A stretch of DNA of 64,000 bases from Echinometra lucunter (taxonomy: Eukaryota; Echinodermata; Echinoidea; Camarodonta; Echinometridae), in contig CM057157.1 in assembly GCA_029962745.1 (NCBI GenBank), positions 3,331,032-3,395,031 on the forward strand, in the 5' to 3' direction. The notes beneath the pieces are model-generated. The model did no database searches. It worked only from the letters and a program-made list of their open reading frames with translations, and had not been told where the DNA came from. The position numbers and the translations under genes were made by a program. This document shows, one piece after another, positions 11,001-22,282 of this stretch; positions within the stretch are counted from its first letter, which is position 1; each line of letters opens with the position of its first letter.

Positions 11001-11479
11001 TTTAAGGCCTATATCAAGTGATTAGTTTGTCAAGTGTTGACAATTTATGGGTAACATACCTGATACACGCACATTGACCTTGATCTAAACCTTTAAGCTA
11101 TATTCACTCACTTTTACAGGTCCTCATGTAAATGACTTCCAAAATCCTTAGAATTAAAAAAAAAGAGAGAGGAAAATGTAAATATATTTTCGGGCAATTC
11201 TCGTTTTGAAGGATTTATTGAGACTTTTTACCCATTTAAACTTACACATCATTTGCTATAACTGTCAGCTTTCAGAAAAGACGGGCGCCCTCAGCATTAC
11301 AAAGGGAGACATCGAAGTCCAAGGCTGACCTTTCAACTCACTATCAAAATCCTGCATTTGATTCTTCTAAAGACTCTGATGCACATACTTATCAAGATCT
11401 TACCACAGTCAGAAAGGAGGAGAACTATGAAGAATTACAAATGGAACAAAGAGACTACGTCAATATTTCTGATCCATGA
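694..11479 (+). CDS. Gene A: C-type lectin / FN3 transmembrane receptor with ITAM tail (5' partial)
   Basis: Eight exons join with matching phases: 694-800, 4728-4867, 5619-5761, 6705-6811, 7510-7637, 8450-8779, 10624-10777, 11269-11479. They give 439 residues and a natural TGA. Order: C-type lectin domain 1 (its first exon lies off the left edge), lectin domain 2, one fibronectin III domain, a short stalk, one uncharged transmembrane helix, and a 70-residue cytoplasmic tail. The tail carries YQDL, YEEL and YVNI spaced as two overlapping ITAMs, so the receptor could in principle signal without an adaptor through Src-family and Syk-type kinases. Lectin domain 1 keeps EPN and WND, the mannose-type calcium and sugar site; domain 2 has lost both. 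The signal peptide, start codon and promoter are not in the window. The gene converges on a phosphatase gene with a related FN3 domain. I do not recognise a named orthologue. The structure is seen directly; signalling is inferred from known motifs. Confidence 0.88.
2008..2965. repeat. G-rich tandem repeat block interrupted by a MITE
   Basis: Three imperfect copies share a G run, AAATTTCCCGGT, TCTAGAAT, GTAGCTAGGA and ATTTTAGGAGGACG. They lie near 2008-2104, 2665-2775 and 2900-2965. The first is split by the element at 2105-2602. Confidence 0.6.
2105..2602 (-). mobile_element. MITE, Mutator-like, with 10-bp target duplication
   Basis: A 498-bp element with inverted ends ACCGGCGTAAA / ATTGGCGTAAA, flanked by a perfect direct repeat GTAGTGCTCC (2095-2104 and 2603-2612). 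Inside are three tandem subunits of about 80-90 bp, each with an AGCGAGCGAGC core. Related copies lie at 56267-56793 and 61241-61540. It has no coding capacity. The 9-10-bp duplication suggests Mutator-type mobilisation, which is inference. Confidence 0.75.
3130..3318 (+). repeat. Long pyrimidine (C/T) tract
   Basis: Almost pure C/T for about 190 bases with very few purines. The overlapping open frames (Phe/Ser/Leu-rich) are a by-product of composition. Confidence 0.85.
4728..4867 (+). CDS. Gene A exon: end of C-type lectin domain 1 (EPN/WND)
   Basis: The exon lies between a CCAG acceptor and a GTAAGT donor. It reads YSEWLPGEPNN, then NEDC, then WNDLPC and FICE. EPN, the following acidic residue and WND are the calcium-site-2 ligands of mannose-binding-type lectins, and the four expected cysteines are present. 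Sugar binding is therefore plausible for this domain. Confidence 0.92.
5083..5440 (-). repeat. Dispersed repeat with G-rich end (copy 1)
   Basis: It begins AATCAGAATAATGATCGATA, holds ATT/GAT triplet arrays and C/G runs, and ends GTCTACGCCCCTGAT. The same sequence occurs inverted at 29182-29507. It lies in the gene A intron 4868-5618. Confidence 0.7.
5619..5761 (+). CDS. Gene A exon: start of C-type lectin domain 2
   Basis: The acceptor is TGTAG and the donor GTAAGT. It encodes EWTRLGRTEYYIS, then SFARRFCQGHGGDLAQPKTEEIN, the standard opening of a lectin domain (Tyr-rich strand, helix with Cys, GGDLA). The next in-frame candidate acceptor, TTCCAG, would create a stop, which supports the chosen start. 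Confidence 0.92.
5894..6448. mobile_element. 555-bp non-autonomous TIR element
   Basis: The ends are CAGGGTGACTAGA (5894-5906) and, inverted, CAGGGTGACCAGA (6436-6448), 12 of 13 matching. An internal inverted repeat, GTGACTCGGATTTC / GAAATCCGAGTCAC, lies near 5917-5930 and 6019-6032. I cannot identify a clear target-site duplication, so the exact ends and superfamily (hAT-like ends) are uncertain. Confidence 0.55.
6705..6811 (+). CDS. Gene A exon: middle of C-type lectin domain 2
   Basis: It encodes GLAKGNSFWIGLDS and FQWIDGTRSNE, the WIGL core of the fold. The acceptor is a weaker CAAG. An in-frame stop just upstream limits how far the exon can extend. Its 107-bp length equals the matching exon of domain 1. 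Confidence 0.9.
7510..7637 (+). CDS. Gene A exon: end of C-type lectin domain 2 (calcium site lost)
   Basis: It encodes ADWENESCVHEF, GWSRRPC and RFACER, so the closing cysteines are kept. The EPN motif is absent (FTVLMN in its place) and WND reads WSR. The fold should persist but classical calcium-dependent sugar binding is unlikely. The exon ends at GTAGGT, phase 1. Confidence 0.88.
7655..7940 (+). repeat. tRNA-derived SINE with microsatellite tail
   Basis: Box A TGTGTAGTGG (7666-7675) and box B GGTTCGAATCC (7700-7710), then a body running into TTC/TTA repeats at 7941. It starts within 20 bases of the donor of the exon ending at 7637. Confidence 0.7.
7941..8037. repeat. (TTC)n-(TTA)n microsatellite
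   Basis: About 16 TTC units followed by about 17 TTA units, at the 3' end of the SINE. Confidence 0.95.
8450..8779 (+). CDS. Gene A exon: fibronectin type III domain
   Basis: One phase 1-1 exon of 330 bp. It shows the FN3 strand pattern: FVIRWRQW (Trp of strand B), GDGPVMAYKVYV (strand C), the LTGLERSMRYSVRI Tyr corner, and QGPALTIMT (strand G). It closely resembles the FN3 exon of gene B at 51996-52343. Confidence 0.93.
9003..9620. repeat. Tandem pair of G/C-run repeats
   Basis: Two copies, about 9003-9329 and 9330-9620. Both carry CATAGGCGC, a G run, a C run, GGAAGAAAAAAA, GATTAGTGCT, CAAAATTTTCTT and GGGCAGATGCTTGCTT. They lie in the gene A intron 8780-10623. Nothing else recognisable was seen in that intron. 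Confidence 0.7.
10624..10777 (+). CDS. Gene A exon: stalk and transmembrane helix
   Basis: The acceptor is GGCAG and the donor GTATGA (phase 2). A short stalk begins with an NVS sequon across the junction. The helix SWILLGISMMGNVVIAILL follows, with no charged residue, so it does not look built to pair with a charged-transmembrane signalling adaptor. The helix ends at the exon boundary before CFQKRR, a stop-transfer sequence. Confidence 0.85.
11269..11479 (+). CDS. Gene A last exon: cytoplasmic tail with overlapping ITAMs
   Basis: It encodes the stop-transfer FQKRR, a Ser/Lys-rich stretch, HYQNPAF, then YQDL-(8 residues)-YEEL-(6 residues)-YVNI-SDP and TGA at 11477-11479. Both gaps fall inside the ITAM rule YxxL/I-x(6-8)-YxxL/I, and acidic residues precede the second and third tyrosines, as is common in ITAMs. 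YVNI is also a YxN (Grb2-SH2-type) site. The acceptor is GTCAG. A second possible acceptor 6 bp on (TTTCAG, phase 0) would not join the upstream donor in frame. Confidence 0.88.
11390..11467 (+). other. Double ITAM motif in gene A tail
   Basis: Tyr codons lie at 11390, 11426 and 11456, in the motifs YQDL, YEEL and YVNI. YEEL is shared, so first-second and second-third each satisfy ITAM spacing (8 and 6 residues between motifs). Established role of the motif: dual phosphorylation recruits tandem-SH2 kinases. Function here is inferred. Confidence 0.85.
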
Positions 11480-11755
11480 TGATGATATATTTCTTTTTAT
11501 AATCTAAAGCACGCATTCTATTTAGACGTTTGGCAAAGTTATCACCTTCCTATTATGTCCGTCAAGTCAAATCTTTGCAAAGATATTTTGGAGGACGACA
11601 AAGTATATCCTGTACCATTTAAATCTATCATTCATGTGATATATATTTTTTTATATTGGCTTTGACTTCCCGAAATGACAGCATCGAAAGAAGTCCGCAG
11701 AATGCATACAAACTTGTATGGAATGTTTACGAATTCATTTACCAATATGGCACGT

Positions 11756-11816
11756 GTCCGGTAGCGCGTTTCTGTTTTACACAGTAGCCTAGGCATTTTT
11801 CGATTAATTGCATCAA
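11756..11816 (+). repeat. CCTAGG-core dispersed repeat, copy 1
   Basis: It reads CCGGTAGCGCGTTTC, TGTTTTACAC, GCCTAGGCATTTTTCG. The same block recurs at 15437-15485 (inverted) and 23053-23107. Confidence 0.6.
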
Positions 11817-12234
11817 ACGTGCTGGTTTCAAAGTCTAGGTTTCGTGTCAGCCATTGAGATATATGAATCTCTCTGTTTTCAGATATTTTCTCCAAAGCCT
11901 ATACCACGTACAGCGGCGCACACGGCGATCGTATACGTGTACAGAGCCAGAGAGAATAGATGAAAGAAAATGCAAAGAAATACAAAAGGAAAAGGGGCCT
12001 TCAAAGAAACAGACGAGAGGATAGCCCAAAGAAATGTAAATAGAAAGATGGATGTGACTGCCTCACTTAACACGAGTTGCTAAGTGAGGAGTTTCGGTCG
12101 AGTTCGGAGAACAAAAACACTCCAACAGAATCTATTCCGAACAGAGAGATATGAATTTGCGAAAGCGATTTAATCTATTCCGAATCTCCCGTGTAAAGTA
12201 GAGTAGATAGAATACTGCAAGAAAAAAAAGAACA

Positions 12235-12240
12235 AATAAA
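12235..12240 (+). promoter_or_regulatory. Possible polyadenylation signal for gene A
   Basis: AATAAA lies 756 bases after the gene A stop in AT-rich DNA. It is a weak candidate, because such hexamers occur by chance in this composition. Confidence 0.2.
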
Positions 12241-15200
12241 ACGAACATTTAGTATACTAATTTACGAACGATATCACAAAGGAAACAAAGTCATATAGAA
12301 CGTTACGGTGATTACTAGAAAAGTGTTCAAAATAACTATTCCAATACTGAACTACAGTCAACGAAATGTGCAAGCACTGAATACAACGATAACATCTAAC
12401 ATATAAAACAATCAAATCAAATTACAGATATATGTATATCAAAATGATAAAAGAAGAATTTATCGTTTAAGTCTACAATATCAATATGCCAGTACAAATT
12501 CAAAATAACAATTAATTAAAATATATCAAGTGTTTTCGAATACATGCAGTCAAACATATATTATTGAATAATGCATCATCTGAACAATTTAAACATCACA
12601 GAAATTTATGGAGACACTAATTCAAAAGTCATTGTCAACAATTTACATTTTAAAACCTTTTGCACTGAAGATAAAGTTAGATTACAATGTGTAGCATATC
12701 ATAGTTATTCATCCTTTGTAGTCCCGGCTAGAGGACACATGACCTTGTTTTGGGATATATACAATGTTTTTTGGTGGTTTCTTGTCAATTCGAGGATGCT
12801 GATTCCAAATCTGAATGATGCCACTCGCGTAACCTTGAGCATTTTCCGCAAATTGGCAAGATCCAAAATGGCCGCCAAAAATGGGAATTCGACCCTGAAA
12901 ATCACAGTTACTTGCATTTTCAGACCATTTATTTCATTAAACTTCATACATTTTTGTTCCTTGAGTTACCTTTTGTGCACATGCAGGTCAATTCTCATTT
13001 CTGTTGGCTAGCCTGGACTATTGATACAGATTCTCTTTGTTCACATTGCCTAATTGAAAGCAATAATTTCGAACATAAAAACTTCTGAAAACATAAGTTT
13101 AGAAATACGTATTACTGGCTATAATAAGAGATCACTACACAGATATCACTATGAAACTGATATATAGTGCTGTTCTTACTAATTGGAGGCTTTGAACTGT
13201 CGAAACTGGTTTGGATCGAAAGAACAAACTCCGGAGATATACTAGTACGAGGCGTTTCTCAATGGCGATCAAACATAAACTGACTTGGCTTTCTTGCAAA
13301 AAGCTTAGTATACCCAAGCCAAGGCTACCTGTAGAGTTAAATAAAACTGTAGTGACAATGGATCCATATAGGCCTAGTAGAAGTCCGTATAGAAAAGGGA
13401 AAGGTGTAGATAAAAGAAAAAAGAAGGAAAAATAGTGAATTCTGTATCCTCCGTTCTTTCTTTATGTATTTCTTTGTTCGTCCTCTCATCTATCCTCTCC
13501 CATGTCCTATGTCTTCCTTCCATCTATCTTCTTCTCTCTCCTTATGTATTTCATTGTTTTTTCTCCCTTAGATATGATCAGGCTCAGCCATAGAGAAATA
13601 TATATTGTTACAAGCCATGTCCATCTATGCCAGTGACCCAAATATTTTGTCTTGGTCATGAATTTTTTTCCTTTTGTCCATAGTTATGCAGTGCAGTTGG
13701 CTATTAGCACTTTTTCATTTGTGTGTTTCATGCCTTGCATAACTCAGTGTAAGGTAGCTTTAAATAGACTCTCTTCCAAGTTCTAAATTCTAATCCCTAT
13801 TGAATGTAAGGATGGTTCAGATAGTTTTCTTGCAAGGGTTTTGCTATAAGCAGGTGAATGCAATATTTAAGTAGCTTGGGTTTAGATTGGAATTCTTGTA
13901 TGGGAGGAACCCTAGTTAAAATTGATAGTTGTCACTTGAAGCTTAGGAATCGGAGAGGCAAGACCTCAGAGTTCTCTCTAAGAGCAGCCACAGCAGCTAG
14001 CCTGCTAGGGTTTGGTAGCATCAGCTAGGCCGACAGGGTCGGGCGACGACAGCATGTTTAGGCTGTACATCTAGAAACAAGGCGTGGCAGTTTCTTAGTT
14101 TTTCTAGCTATTTTGCACCACGTTTGTCTGTACTGGACATGGGCTGCTCCGGTCTTCCAAGCGTTCTTGTCACAAGTTAAACTGTAAGTGAATTTGAATT
14201 GTTACTTCTTTATAATAGTTTCATTAGACAAATTGTTGAGAGATATTTATGAAGAAGGAAATCAAGTTTTGGGCTACATTGCAATCATTGAAATCATTTA
14301 AAGATTGATTTGAAATTGTAGTACACATATGTATGCTTTCCATTAAGTGGATTAAAGAGATTGTTGATATCTAAAAGTTAATTTGACTTGAAGCTGAGGA
14401 ATACTATTGCAAACATTTTAAAGATTATATTCTTGTAAGTTCGATTATTATCCTTAATTGTCAAAGATATTAATTGTTCTTTTCCAAAATGGATGTTGCT
14501 TAGTATAAACCTTCGCTTGTCATGATGTTACTAGAAATCAGGAGTTGTTTTAAAGAAATAGCATGAGGCTGAATATTCTTGATTGTTCTTGTGATATTTG
14601 AGATAATTGTAGTATAAGGTGAAGCTTATGTCTTGTTAGGGATAGGTAGTTTTTATGCCTTGGTATTTTATTATCTGTAGATGGCGTTAACCCCGTAGAC
14701 GTTGACCACGTTGACGTTGATGTCGACAGTTTTAAGGACGACGTTATGATGTCCATTGAGTGAAGGCGTTTCTCAAGCATAGAGGTGTAAACCCGATGTA
14801 AACTACAGTATGATGTAAAGTCTACACTAGTCAAGTTGAGTCAGTCAAGGCGAACGTCGAAGGACTTCGGCCATGTTAGACGGTCAACGAGTTGATTCCA
14901 ATATTCCAAAGAAGTTCTTCAGATCAGGTTCCATATTTTAAAGAAATGAAGATATAGAAATAAAAGAACTTTGGACTTTAAGGAGTAACAAAGTAAACTG
15001 TTTGGTTATAGTTGGATATATTGATCATTTATATAATGTATTGATCAGGAATAGTTAATGGTTGCATTACTGGATTGTATTGCAAGGTATGATCTCCATT
15101 GAATTTCATGATTGTTTTATATTGAACACTTTTCCATATTTTATGTTTTGAAGTAATGTAATTGTTCCAAGGAACACTTGAACTTGGAGATTGAAATTAA

Positions 15201-15436
15201 ATTTAATTTCCTTAAAATATTGTCTCCATTGTTACTTTGTCTGAGTTCTGTATTTAAGAAGTTGCCACTGGACCAACAAGTCAATCACACCCTCCCATGG
15301 CTGTGACATATATAACTCTATGGGCTCAGCTCGTTCGCGCACATTATGAATGATGTGCATGCAGTGGATATCTTGGCTGTCGTCTATGTGCGCTGAGGAC
15401 TTGGACTCTTTCACCAGAGCACTTATAGGATTTTTT

Positions 15437-15485
15437 TCGCGAAAATGCCTAGGCAACGTTGTAAAACGGAAACGCGCTGCCCGAT
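15437..15485 (-). repeat. CCTAGG-core dispersed repeat, copy 2 (inverted)
   Basis: The minus strand reads GGGCAGCGCGTTTCCGTTTT, then GCCTAGGCATTTTCG. Confidence 0.55.
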
Positions 15486-17689
15486 AATAGAAAACATTTT
15501 TAAGAGTGGATCCCGACTGCTAATTTATAAAATAAAATGGAGACGCAGCTAAGGTATGTAGTCTTTACTGTTCAGTATGAACTGCAGCCGTTTTCATTGA
15601 TGTCGTTATACGGAACTTTTAAAATCTTTTAGACCCTTTCAACTTATTTCGTGCAAGATAAACATTTCAGAGTAACTGTAGTGTCAATGCAATGATCTGA
15701 TAACTTCCACAAATCGCCATTGCGGTAGTCAAAGCGTTACAAAATGCTTTATTACATAAAGTTCGCTAGGATTGAAGTCAACGAGGAATTTCCTAATCTA
15801 TGAAGGATTTTTTTTTACTTTTCCATTTTGTTTTCATATGCCATTTTCAAAAATCATATGTAAATTTCATATAGGATAGAATGAACATGCTATAATAACC
15901 AAAATCTTTATTTCCTCTGAATTACATTTCATTTAGTGTTATATCTTAGAAGCTAGAATGTTAGAAAGGAAGGGAATGTTAGAAAGGAAGGGAATTTTAG
16001 AAGATTTCACATTTCCCTGAAAGTCATGAGAGAGAGAGAGAGAGAGAAACCCTTTGCGTAAATCGATATTTTTCTCATTGAATTGCACATGATTAGGATT
16101 ATAAAAAAATAAGTACGGAGATTTATTTTACAGAAGCCATCTTATTCAAAGAAATTAAAGATATGGGTGCATGTATGGTACAAAAAATTATGTTTACCCA
16201 GTAAGCACATAGTTGTTGAATTTTTCCTCAACATTTCAAAATGATTTAGACCCCAAAATATGTTATCATTAAAGTCGAATATGATAATAAATTGTAAATA
16301 TAATGTTGTATGGTTACTGTAATCGAGAGCCTTATATCATTATGGAGTATCTTTTCTATTGCTCTAGCTTTGTGGTTTTTAAAATATGCCTAAGATGACT
16401 CATATTTTTTTCAACTGCACTTCATTTGTACATTTGTACTCCTTCTGGTAAAATTATATAAAGGAACCAAAAATTCTCGAGTCAAGTAGTTTTTAAATCA
16501 AAGCTAAGACCGAATGATCAAAAACAGATCAGCAGAAATTTAAACGAAATCGGACGCCGACTATTAAAGAAAGTTGTGGCCATATGACGCCATAAACTGA
16601 CAACCCGTGGAAAAATATTATGTTTTGTACACGCATAATTAAAAAGTTTCATGTTGCCTAAAGATTTCGCACATTTTCTTACGCAAAACTCATGATACGT
16701 AATGTAAAAGTGGGTTTTTTGACAACATAACATTAGCTACGGTAGCTATTTCGAAAACCGAAACTTTCATATACTAAGCATAACTTTCTTATTCCGTGTC
16801 CGATTTTGTTTTAATTTTCGCGGATCTGTTTTACTCTGTCCTATATAGCTAGAGTGCTTTGATATTACGATTTAGACTTTAAGGCAGACGATTCAATTAA
16901 TATGTAATGAGAATGCAACGCATTATAATCATCACTTTCATGGGTTCGTTGAATAAAAGTATAACAGATGCGTATAGCCTGGTGTTTGGAGGAAATACTT
17001 TACATCAAGAACGGTTAAATACTTCAACAAAAAAAAAACGATCTGTCGTAAGAATGAGTTGTATGGGAGGTGGGGGCGGGGGAGCAAACGTGCCCTCGTG
17101 CTACCACCATCCATGTATACAATGTGTTGTGTGATTCCTTAAAAAAATGATAGAAAAAAGAAGCACATCAGGCACGAATGGCCCTTCGTATTTGTGTGTT
17201 TTCATGTCAAATTGCGCCATAAATTGCACTGGATAGCAATCTTTTAACAACCTCACCACAATAAGAGATTGTATTAACATTTACCGTGCATTGAATGGGG
17301 GAGGGGGGATCGAGAAGGAGATGAAAACCGATACGGATTCCAAGAGAGTAACAGTAAGACCTCGAGGGAGATTGAAATGTCGGTATTAAAGAGTGATTGA
17401 TCGATACCGATGCATGACTATGAAAGATATAAAGAGAGAGAGAGAGAGAGAGAGAAAGAGGAAAGACAGAAAGAGAGAGTGAAGGTGTATGTGTGGGTTC
17501 ATCACTCCGTGATTTTGTGATATGGAAGGAAAGGGATCAACCATTTTTTTTAAATTTAAACTACGACCGTACTAGCTGGAAGCATATAAACAAAGATACA
17601 GATTGATTAATCATATCAAAATCAAATTATATATTTGCCCCCCTCGAAATTTTCTTGGGGAGGCAACTGTCCCCCTCCTTTGATTAATT

Positions 17690-18400
17690 GGTGTCATGAT
17701 GTACACTGAATTCTTGGTCTTGAAATGCGATTGAAATTACTCTGCCGTTGGTTTTTTAGCTTTGAAACCATAAAAAAAAGTATTGTGGCTATCCAACTGT
17801 GTTTATTTCTCCCTTGCGCCTTTAAAAATATCGATAGTTGGCATGGTTGGAAACTAATAATTGAATGACGGTCGTTATGATACATGTTAAATTCTTGCTT
17901 TCGAAATTGATGACACTGCTCTCGCTTTTCAACTTTTAAGTCTTGAAAGGCATTGTAATGTAAGTGAATATGCTAGATTTTGCAAGAAAAACTTGAAAAC
18001 ACCGCTTCCCCACAATCCATGGCATTTTTCTTTTTTTTTTTCTGCCTTCAGAAAATGTCGATACTTCGATACTACGGAAAATAAAATTCTTGCTTTTGAA
18101 AGGCGATTGATAAGACACTGATTGTACCTAAACTTAGGCACTTGGAAAATCGGTTGGGAAATTTTGAGATTTGAAGTTAGACAAAAATTAGACAAAATCA
18201 AACGAAAGTATCCTTCCAAGTGTGATAAATAATGAGTGATGGAGAAGGTAATTATTGTAATGGCATTAAAATAAACTTTTGATCCATTAGATTATCAAAA
18301 TCAGCAGTTACTACGGAAAAGATATTTCAACGTCGGTCGGTGTTTGAATTCCACGAAAAGCGGTCTACCGCCTAAACCGGTAGAGTTGGCGAGTATGTCA
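17690..18400 (+). repeat. Dispersed repeat, copy 1
   Basis: It shares with 35580-35975 the blocks GAAACTAATAAT, ATGATGTACA, AAATTCTTG, ATTATCAA, TTTCAA-GTCGGT-GGTGTTT, AAGCGGTCTACC-CCTA and GGTAGAGTTGGC-AGTATG, in the same order and strand. Confidence 0.65.
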
Positions 18401-18949
18401 CGATATATAGGTTCAACAAATAACCGTTGATCGAATGTCTAATTTTAAGTAAAGGACTGTTTGTACAGAACTATAATGTTAGATTATTTACATAGAATGA
18501 TGAAACAAGATGTCATGGGCATAACACTTACAATGAAGTTTCTAACTTTGTGGGGAAGGGAGGATTTGTACGGGTTGTGAGCTTTGAATAATTTGTTAAT
18601 AAAGGTTAATGGCTGTGGGTAACGTAATATTATTTCCACTTTCGTGCCGAAACAGGAATATCAGTCATGTCAATACAATAACCACAAGAGATATTAGTTC
18701 CAATTTTGAATGGTGCGATTCAATTCGAGAAGGGATAATGAAGTTTCCTGACGGTAAGAAACAGGTCCTCAAGATCACGCCTTAATCTTTTCAAGGAAGA
18801 AAAACTAACAGTTCCTTATCTCCACTGTACATCATTATAATATTCTTGAGTATGCCTAAGATTTAAAAAATTAATGACTTTTTTTTAAATAAAAGAGACG
18901 TTTTCTTGCTTTAATTCTTGAACATAAGTTTTCACTTATCTATATATCT

Positions 18950-19785
18950 TCCATCGAAGTTTTTTTCCACTGGCAACATTAACTTTCTTGTATTAAATAA
19001 AAACATGATTGGACATGTGTAATTTTCAATTTTAATCAAATTTCAATGAAAAAGCGTCTCTTATAGAGTCTTTGTGATAAATAGAATCCCTGCATTTGCT
19101 CTATATTAGATGAAAGGTCAAAATTTGTGACCTCTTGACCTATGTTGACCTTTTTACCATAAAGATATTTCCATAAAATGTAGCACAAACTTGTTGAGCT
19201 CAATTATGCCAACATTTTAAGGGGTCATATGATATTTAATTCTGAAGAATTGCAAAGTTGGAGCAGTTACAAACTTTCAATACCCCTAAATTTCTACAAC
19301 CAGCTGTAAAAGTGGGCGTGGTCATGGGGGTATCTTCCATCCCAGTTGTTTTCACTGGCAACATTAACTTTCTGGTATTAGATAAGAACATGACTGGACA
19401 TATGTAACTTTCAATTTTAATCAAATTTCAATGAAAAAATCTGTTATAGGGTCTTTGTGATAAAAAAAATCCCTGCATTTGCTTTATATTTAGAGATATA
19501 AAGGTCAAAATTTGTGAACTTTTGACCTCTGGTGATCTTTTCACCATAAAAATTTGCATAAAACGCAGCAGAAACTTGTAGAACTCAATCAGGCCGACAT
19601 TTTAAGGGGTCATAAGACATATATATATATATATATATATGTGAAGAATTGCAAAGTTAAAGCAATTACAAACTATCAATAACATTTTCTACAATCAGTT
19701 GTAAAAGTTGGCGTGGTCAAAAAGTCCATGGGGGTATCTTCCATCCCATTTTTTTTTTTTTTTTTTCCTGGCAACATCAATTTTC
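18950..19785. repeat. Tandem repeat, about 385-400 bp unit, two full copies
   Basis: CTTCCATC...CTGGCAACAT recurs near 18950, 19335 and 19738. Between these marks are the shared blocks TTTTAATCAAATTTCAATGA, ATCCCTGCATTTGCT, AGGTCAAAATTTGTGA and ACATTTTAAGGGGTCATA. The third copy is only a stub. Confidence 0.8.
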
Positions 19786-19867
19786 TGAATTGCAAGACCC
19801 GGGGCTACATGAAAATAACCATTTCCGTAAGTCAGACTGGGGGTGCACTATGACCCCCACTAGCCCA

Positions 19868-19870
19868 TGG

Positions 19871-19934
<64 letters not shown>
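19868..19934. repeat. (TA)n microsatellite
   Basis: About 33 TA units. A shorter AT run lies at 19617-19640. Confidence 0.95.
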
Positions 19935-19936
<2 letters not shown>

Positions 19937-21763
19937 GCATGTTAGGAAAATATACTTGCAGAAAATGTCACTAACATGAAAGTTTTCCTGAAATGAACGT
20001 TATCTTTAAATTATATGCTGATGTTAGTGATTAATGCACACCTCTCTTCAGCTAGAAACCTTGCAGTTTAGGCGTATTCAGTCTCAATGTAAATGACTTA
20101 AAACTACCATGCTAACCACAATTTTCCATTAACAATGAATAAACTGAAAATTTATGAAGGTAACAAAATATTCGTCTTACTTTTCGGAAAACATAGTATT
20201 ATCCAATGTACCAAATTATAGAAGAATAACCTCGATTCAGGGATTGACGTGGGCACCGAAAGCATTGGGAAGAGACATGAGATAAATCTTGACACAGTAT
20301 GGACTATTTTCCTTTTTCTCCCCACTACCCGCATCCACCTTCTCTACCTATCTAACACAATGTTCAAGTAACCCCCTTGCCTCATAATCATTTACCTCAA
20401 ACACGCTAAAACACATAAATGAGTTTCATTCGCTCTCTATTCTCCAGCATGCCTTCCATTTCCTACCTCAGTTCGACTTTTCTGTATTATGCACTCCCTC
20501 ACATACTTTGACTACGATAATATTTCCCCAGTGGAAAGGGCCATTTGGGACGTACATGCTTATAAATGGCCTTTTTGACATCACAAGTTGGCATAAGAAG
20601 GGTGGAGAGAAATGCATAGAAGTGGTAAAACTGTGTTCATTAGTCCTTGGACCATGTGCGTTGCATATTTCAGTAGTTTTAGTACAACAATACAACAACA
20701 ATAATTGGAGTTTGCAACTCTATCAATGTCCTCTTGCTTTTAAGAATCATATCTTGATATAACCATTTTTCGATCTAATATGATTATGCACATGTACCCA
20801 TTGCTTTATTGCATGTACGTGCCACTGACTTTCAACCAACACAACGCGTGTCATTGTGCACTGAACTAAGATCCCTTATTTAATTAGCACACATGATATT
20901 TCTATAGAAATATTGTGGTAGGATACCGTGCCGATGTAAACACTATGGCATGGCAATATCATTAAAACATGTAAGATACATTATAATAATTCTCAAGGAC
21001 GCGTGGCGAACAGGAACGTTTATTAAACAAACAAAAAAAAAAAAAATCAGGAGTTAAACTGCAATAAATGTCTGTAATTTTTGTTTTGGTTTATAACGAG
21101 GAATATCTAACAATAGTTCATGTGTTTGACGTGAAGGAAGGAAACCACAGCGTGTAAGTACCGATTAATATACAAGCAACAGCCTATATAAGATTAGAAT
21201 TAAATAATTCTTTTTTATATCTAAAATGATCCATGATCTGCAAAAAGCTTGACATCAGTAATGCATTCTTCCTTGACATGCAAGAAAAGCTGTTGTCATA
21301 ATGGGTTTCTTGAGTCAAAGTTATCTTTTGCTCTGCTGATGCTGGCCATCTTCACCCAGATACAATTTAATGTATTTCATATTGGAACATTCTATTTATA
21401 CATATAGTAGATAAGAATGACGAAGTTGAAGAATGTTTTATTGACTTTAATCACTGTAATTCTGGAAAGGGAACAAATTTATCATAAGTACAGCAGAATG
21501 GTGTGACCTACATCCAGCACACTATTTGAAAATGGTCCCAACCCATTCTCGCCTCTGACGTAAGAGAACAGAATTACCAATACAGTTATCATTATGAAAT
21601 AAAATGCATTAATCTCTTTGTATTCACTGAATGATTTTATTCCAAAAGGCTTAATACATGAATCATCGGGTTCTAGAAGTCTGTGAATAATGTGTTATAA
21701 TCATTCGCTCTCTTTTTCCTTTATCCACCCACCTTCAGCGGCGTGTGGTGATAAGAGACGTTC
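19935..21763. other. Intergenic, nothing recognised
   Basis: AT-rich sequence up to the assembly gap. No exon, RNA gene or element could be supported. Confidence 0.55.
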
Positions 21764-22263
21764 NNNNNNNNNNNNNNNNNNNNNNNNNNNNNNNNNNNNN
21801 NNNNNNNNNNNNNNNNNNNNNNNNNNNNNNNNNNNNNNNNNNNNNNNNNNNNNNNNNNNNNNNNNNNNNNNNNNNNNNNNNNNNNNNNNNNNNNNNNNNN
21901 NNNNNNNNNNNNNNNNNNNNNNNNNNNNNNNNNNNNNNNNNNNNNNNNNNNNNNNNNNNNNNNNNNNNNNNNNNNNNNNNNNNNNNNNNNNNNNNNNNNN
22001 NNNNNNNNNNNNNNNNNNNNNNNNNNNNNNNNNNNNNNNNNNNNNNNNNNNNNNNNNNNNNNNNNNNNNNNNNNNNNNNNNNNNNNNNNNNNNNNNNNNN
22101 NNNNNNNNNNNNNNNNNNNNNNNNNNNNNNNNNNNNNNNNNNNNNNNNNNNNNNNNNNNNNNNNNNNNNNNNNNNNNNNNNNNNNNNNNNNNNNNNNNNN
22201 NNNNNNNNNNNNNNNNNNNNNNNNNNNNNNNNNNNNNNNNNNNNNNNNNNNNNNNNNNNNNNN
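21764..22263. other. Assembly gap (500 N)
   Basis: Exactly 500 N, a placeholder length. Apparent open frames across it are artefacts. Confidence 0.99.
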
Positions 22264-22282
22264 TCACGCGCGTATAACTTTA

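Larger units (their letters stand above)
11480..17689. other. Intergenic, no gene recognised
   Basis: AT-rich sequence. Open frames here (for example 12571-13011) have no domain, coherent codon use or splice context. It contains two copies of the CCTAGG repeat (11756-11816, 15437-15485), a short tandem of GTTAGAAAGGAAGGGAAT near 15960 and GA runs at 16029-16047 and 17432-17456. Confidence 0.6.

Noticed and set aside
12571..13011. 146-residue open frame in the intergenic region
   Set aside because: No domain, no homology that I recognise, and a long antisense frame overlaps it. Its length alone is not convincing.
13211..13435. Basic 74-residue open frame
   Set aside because: No domain, and its Lys/Arg-rich end comes from an A-rich run.
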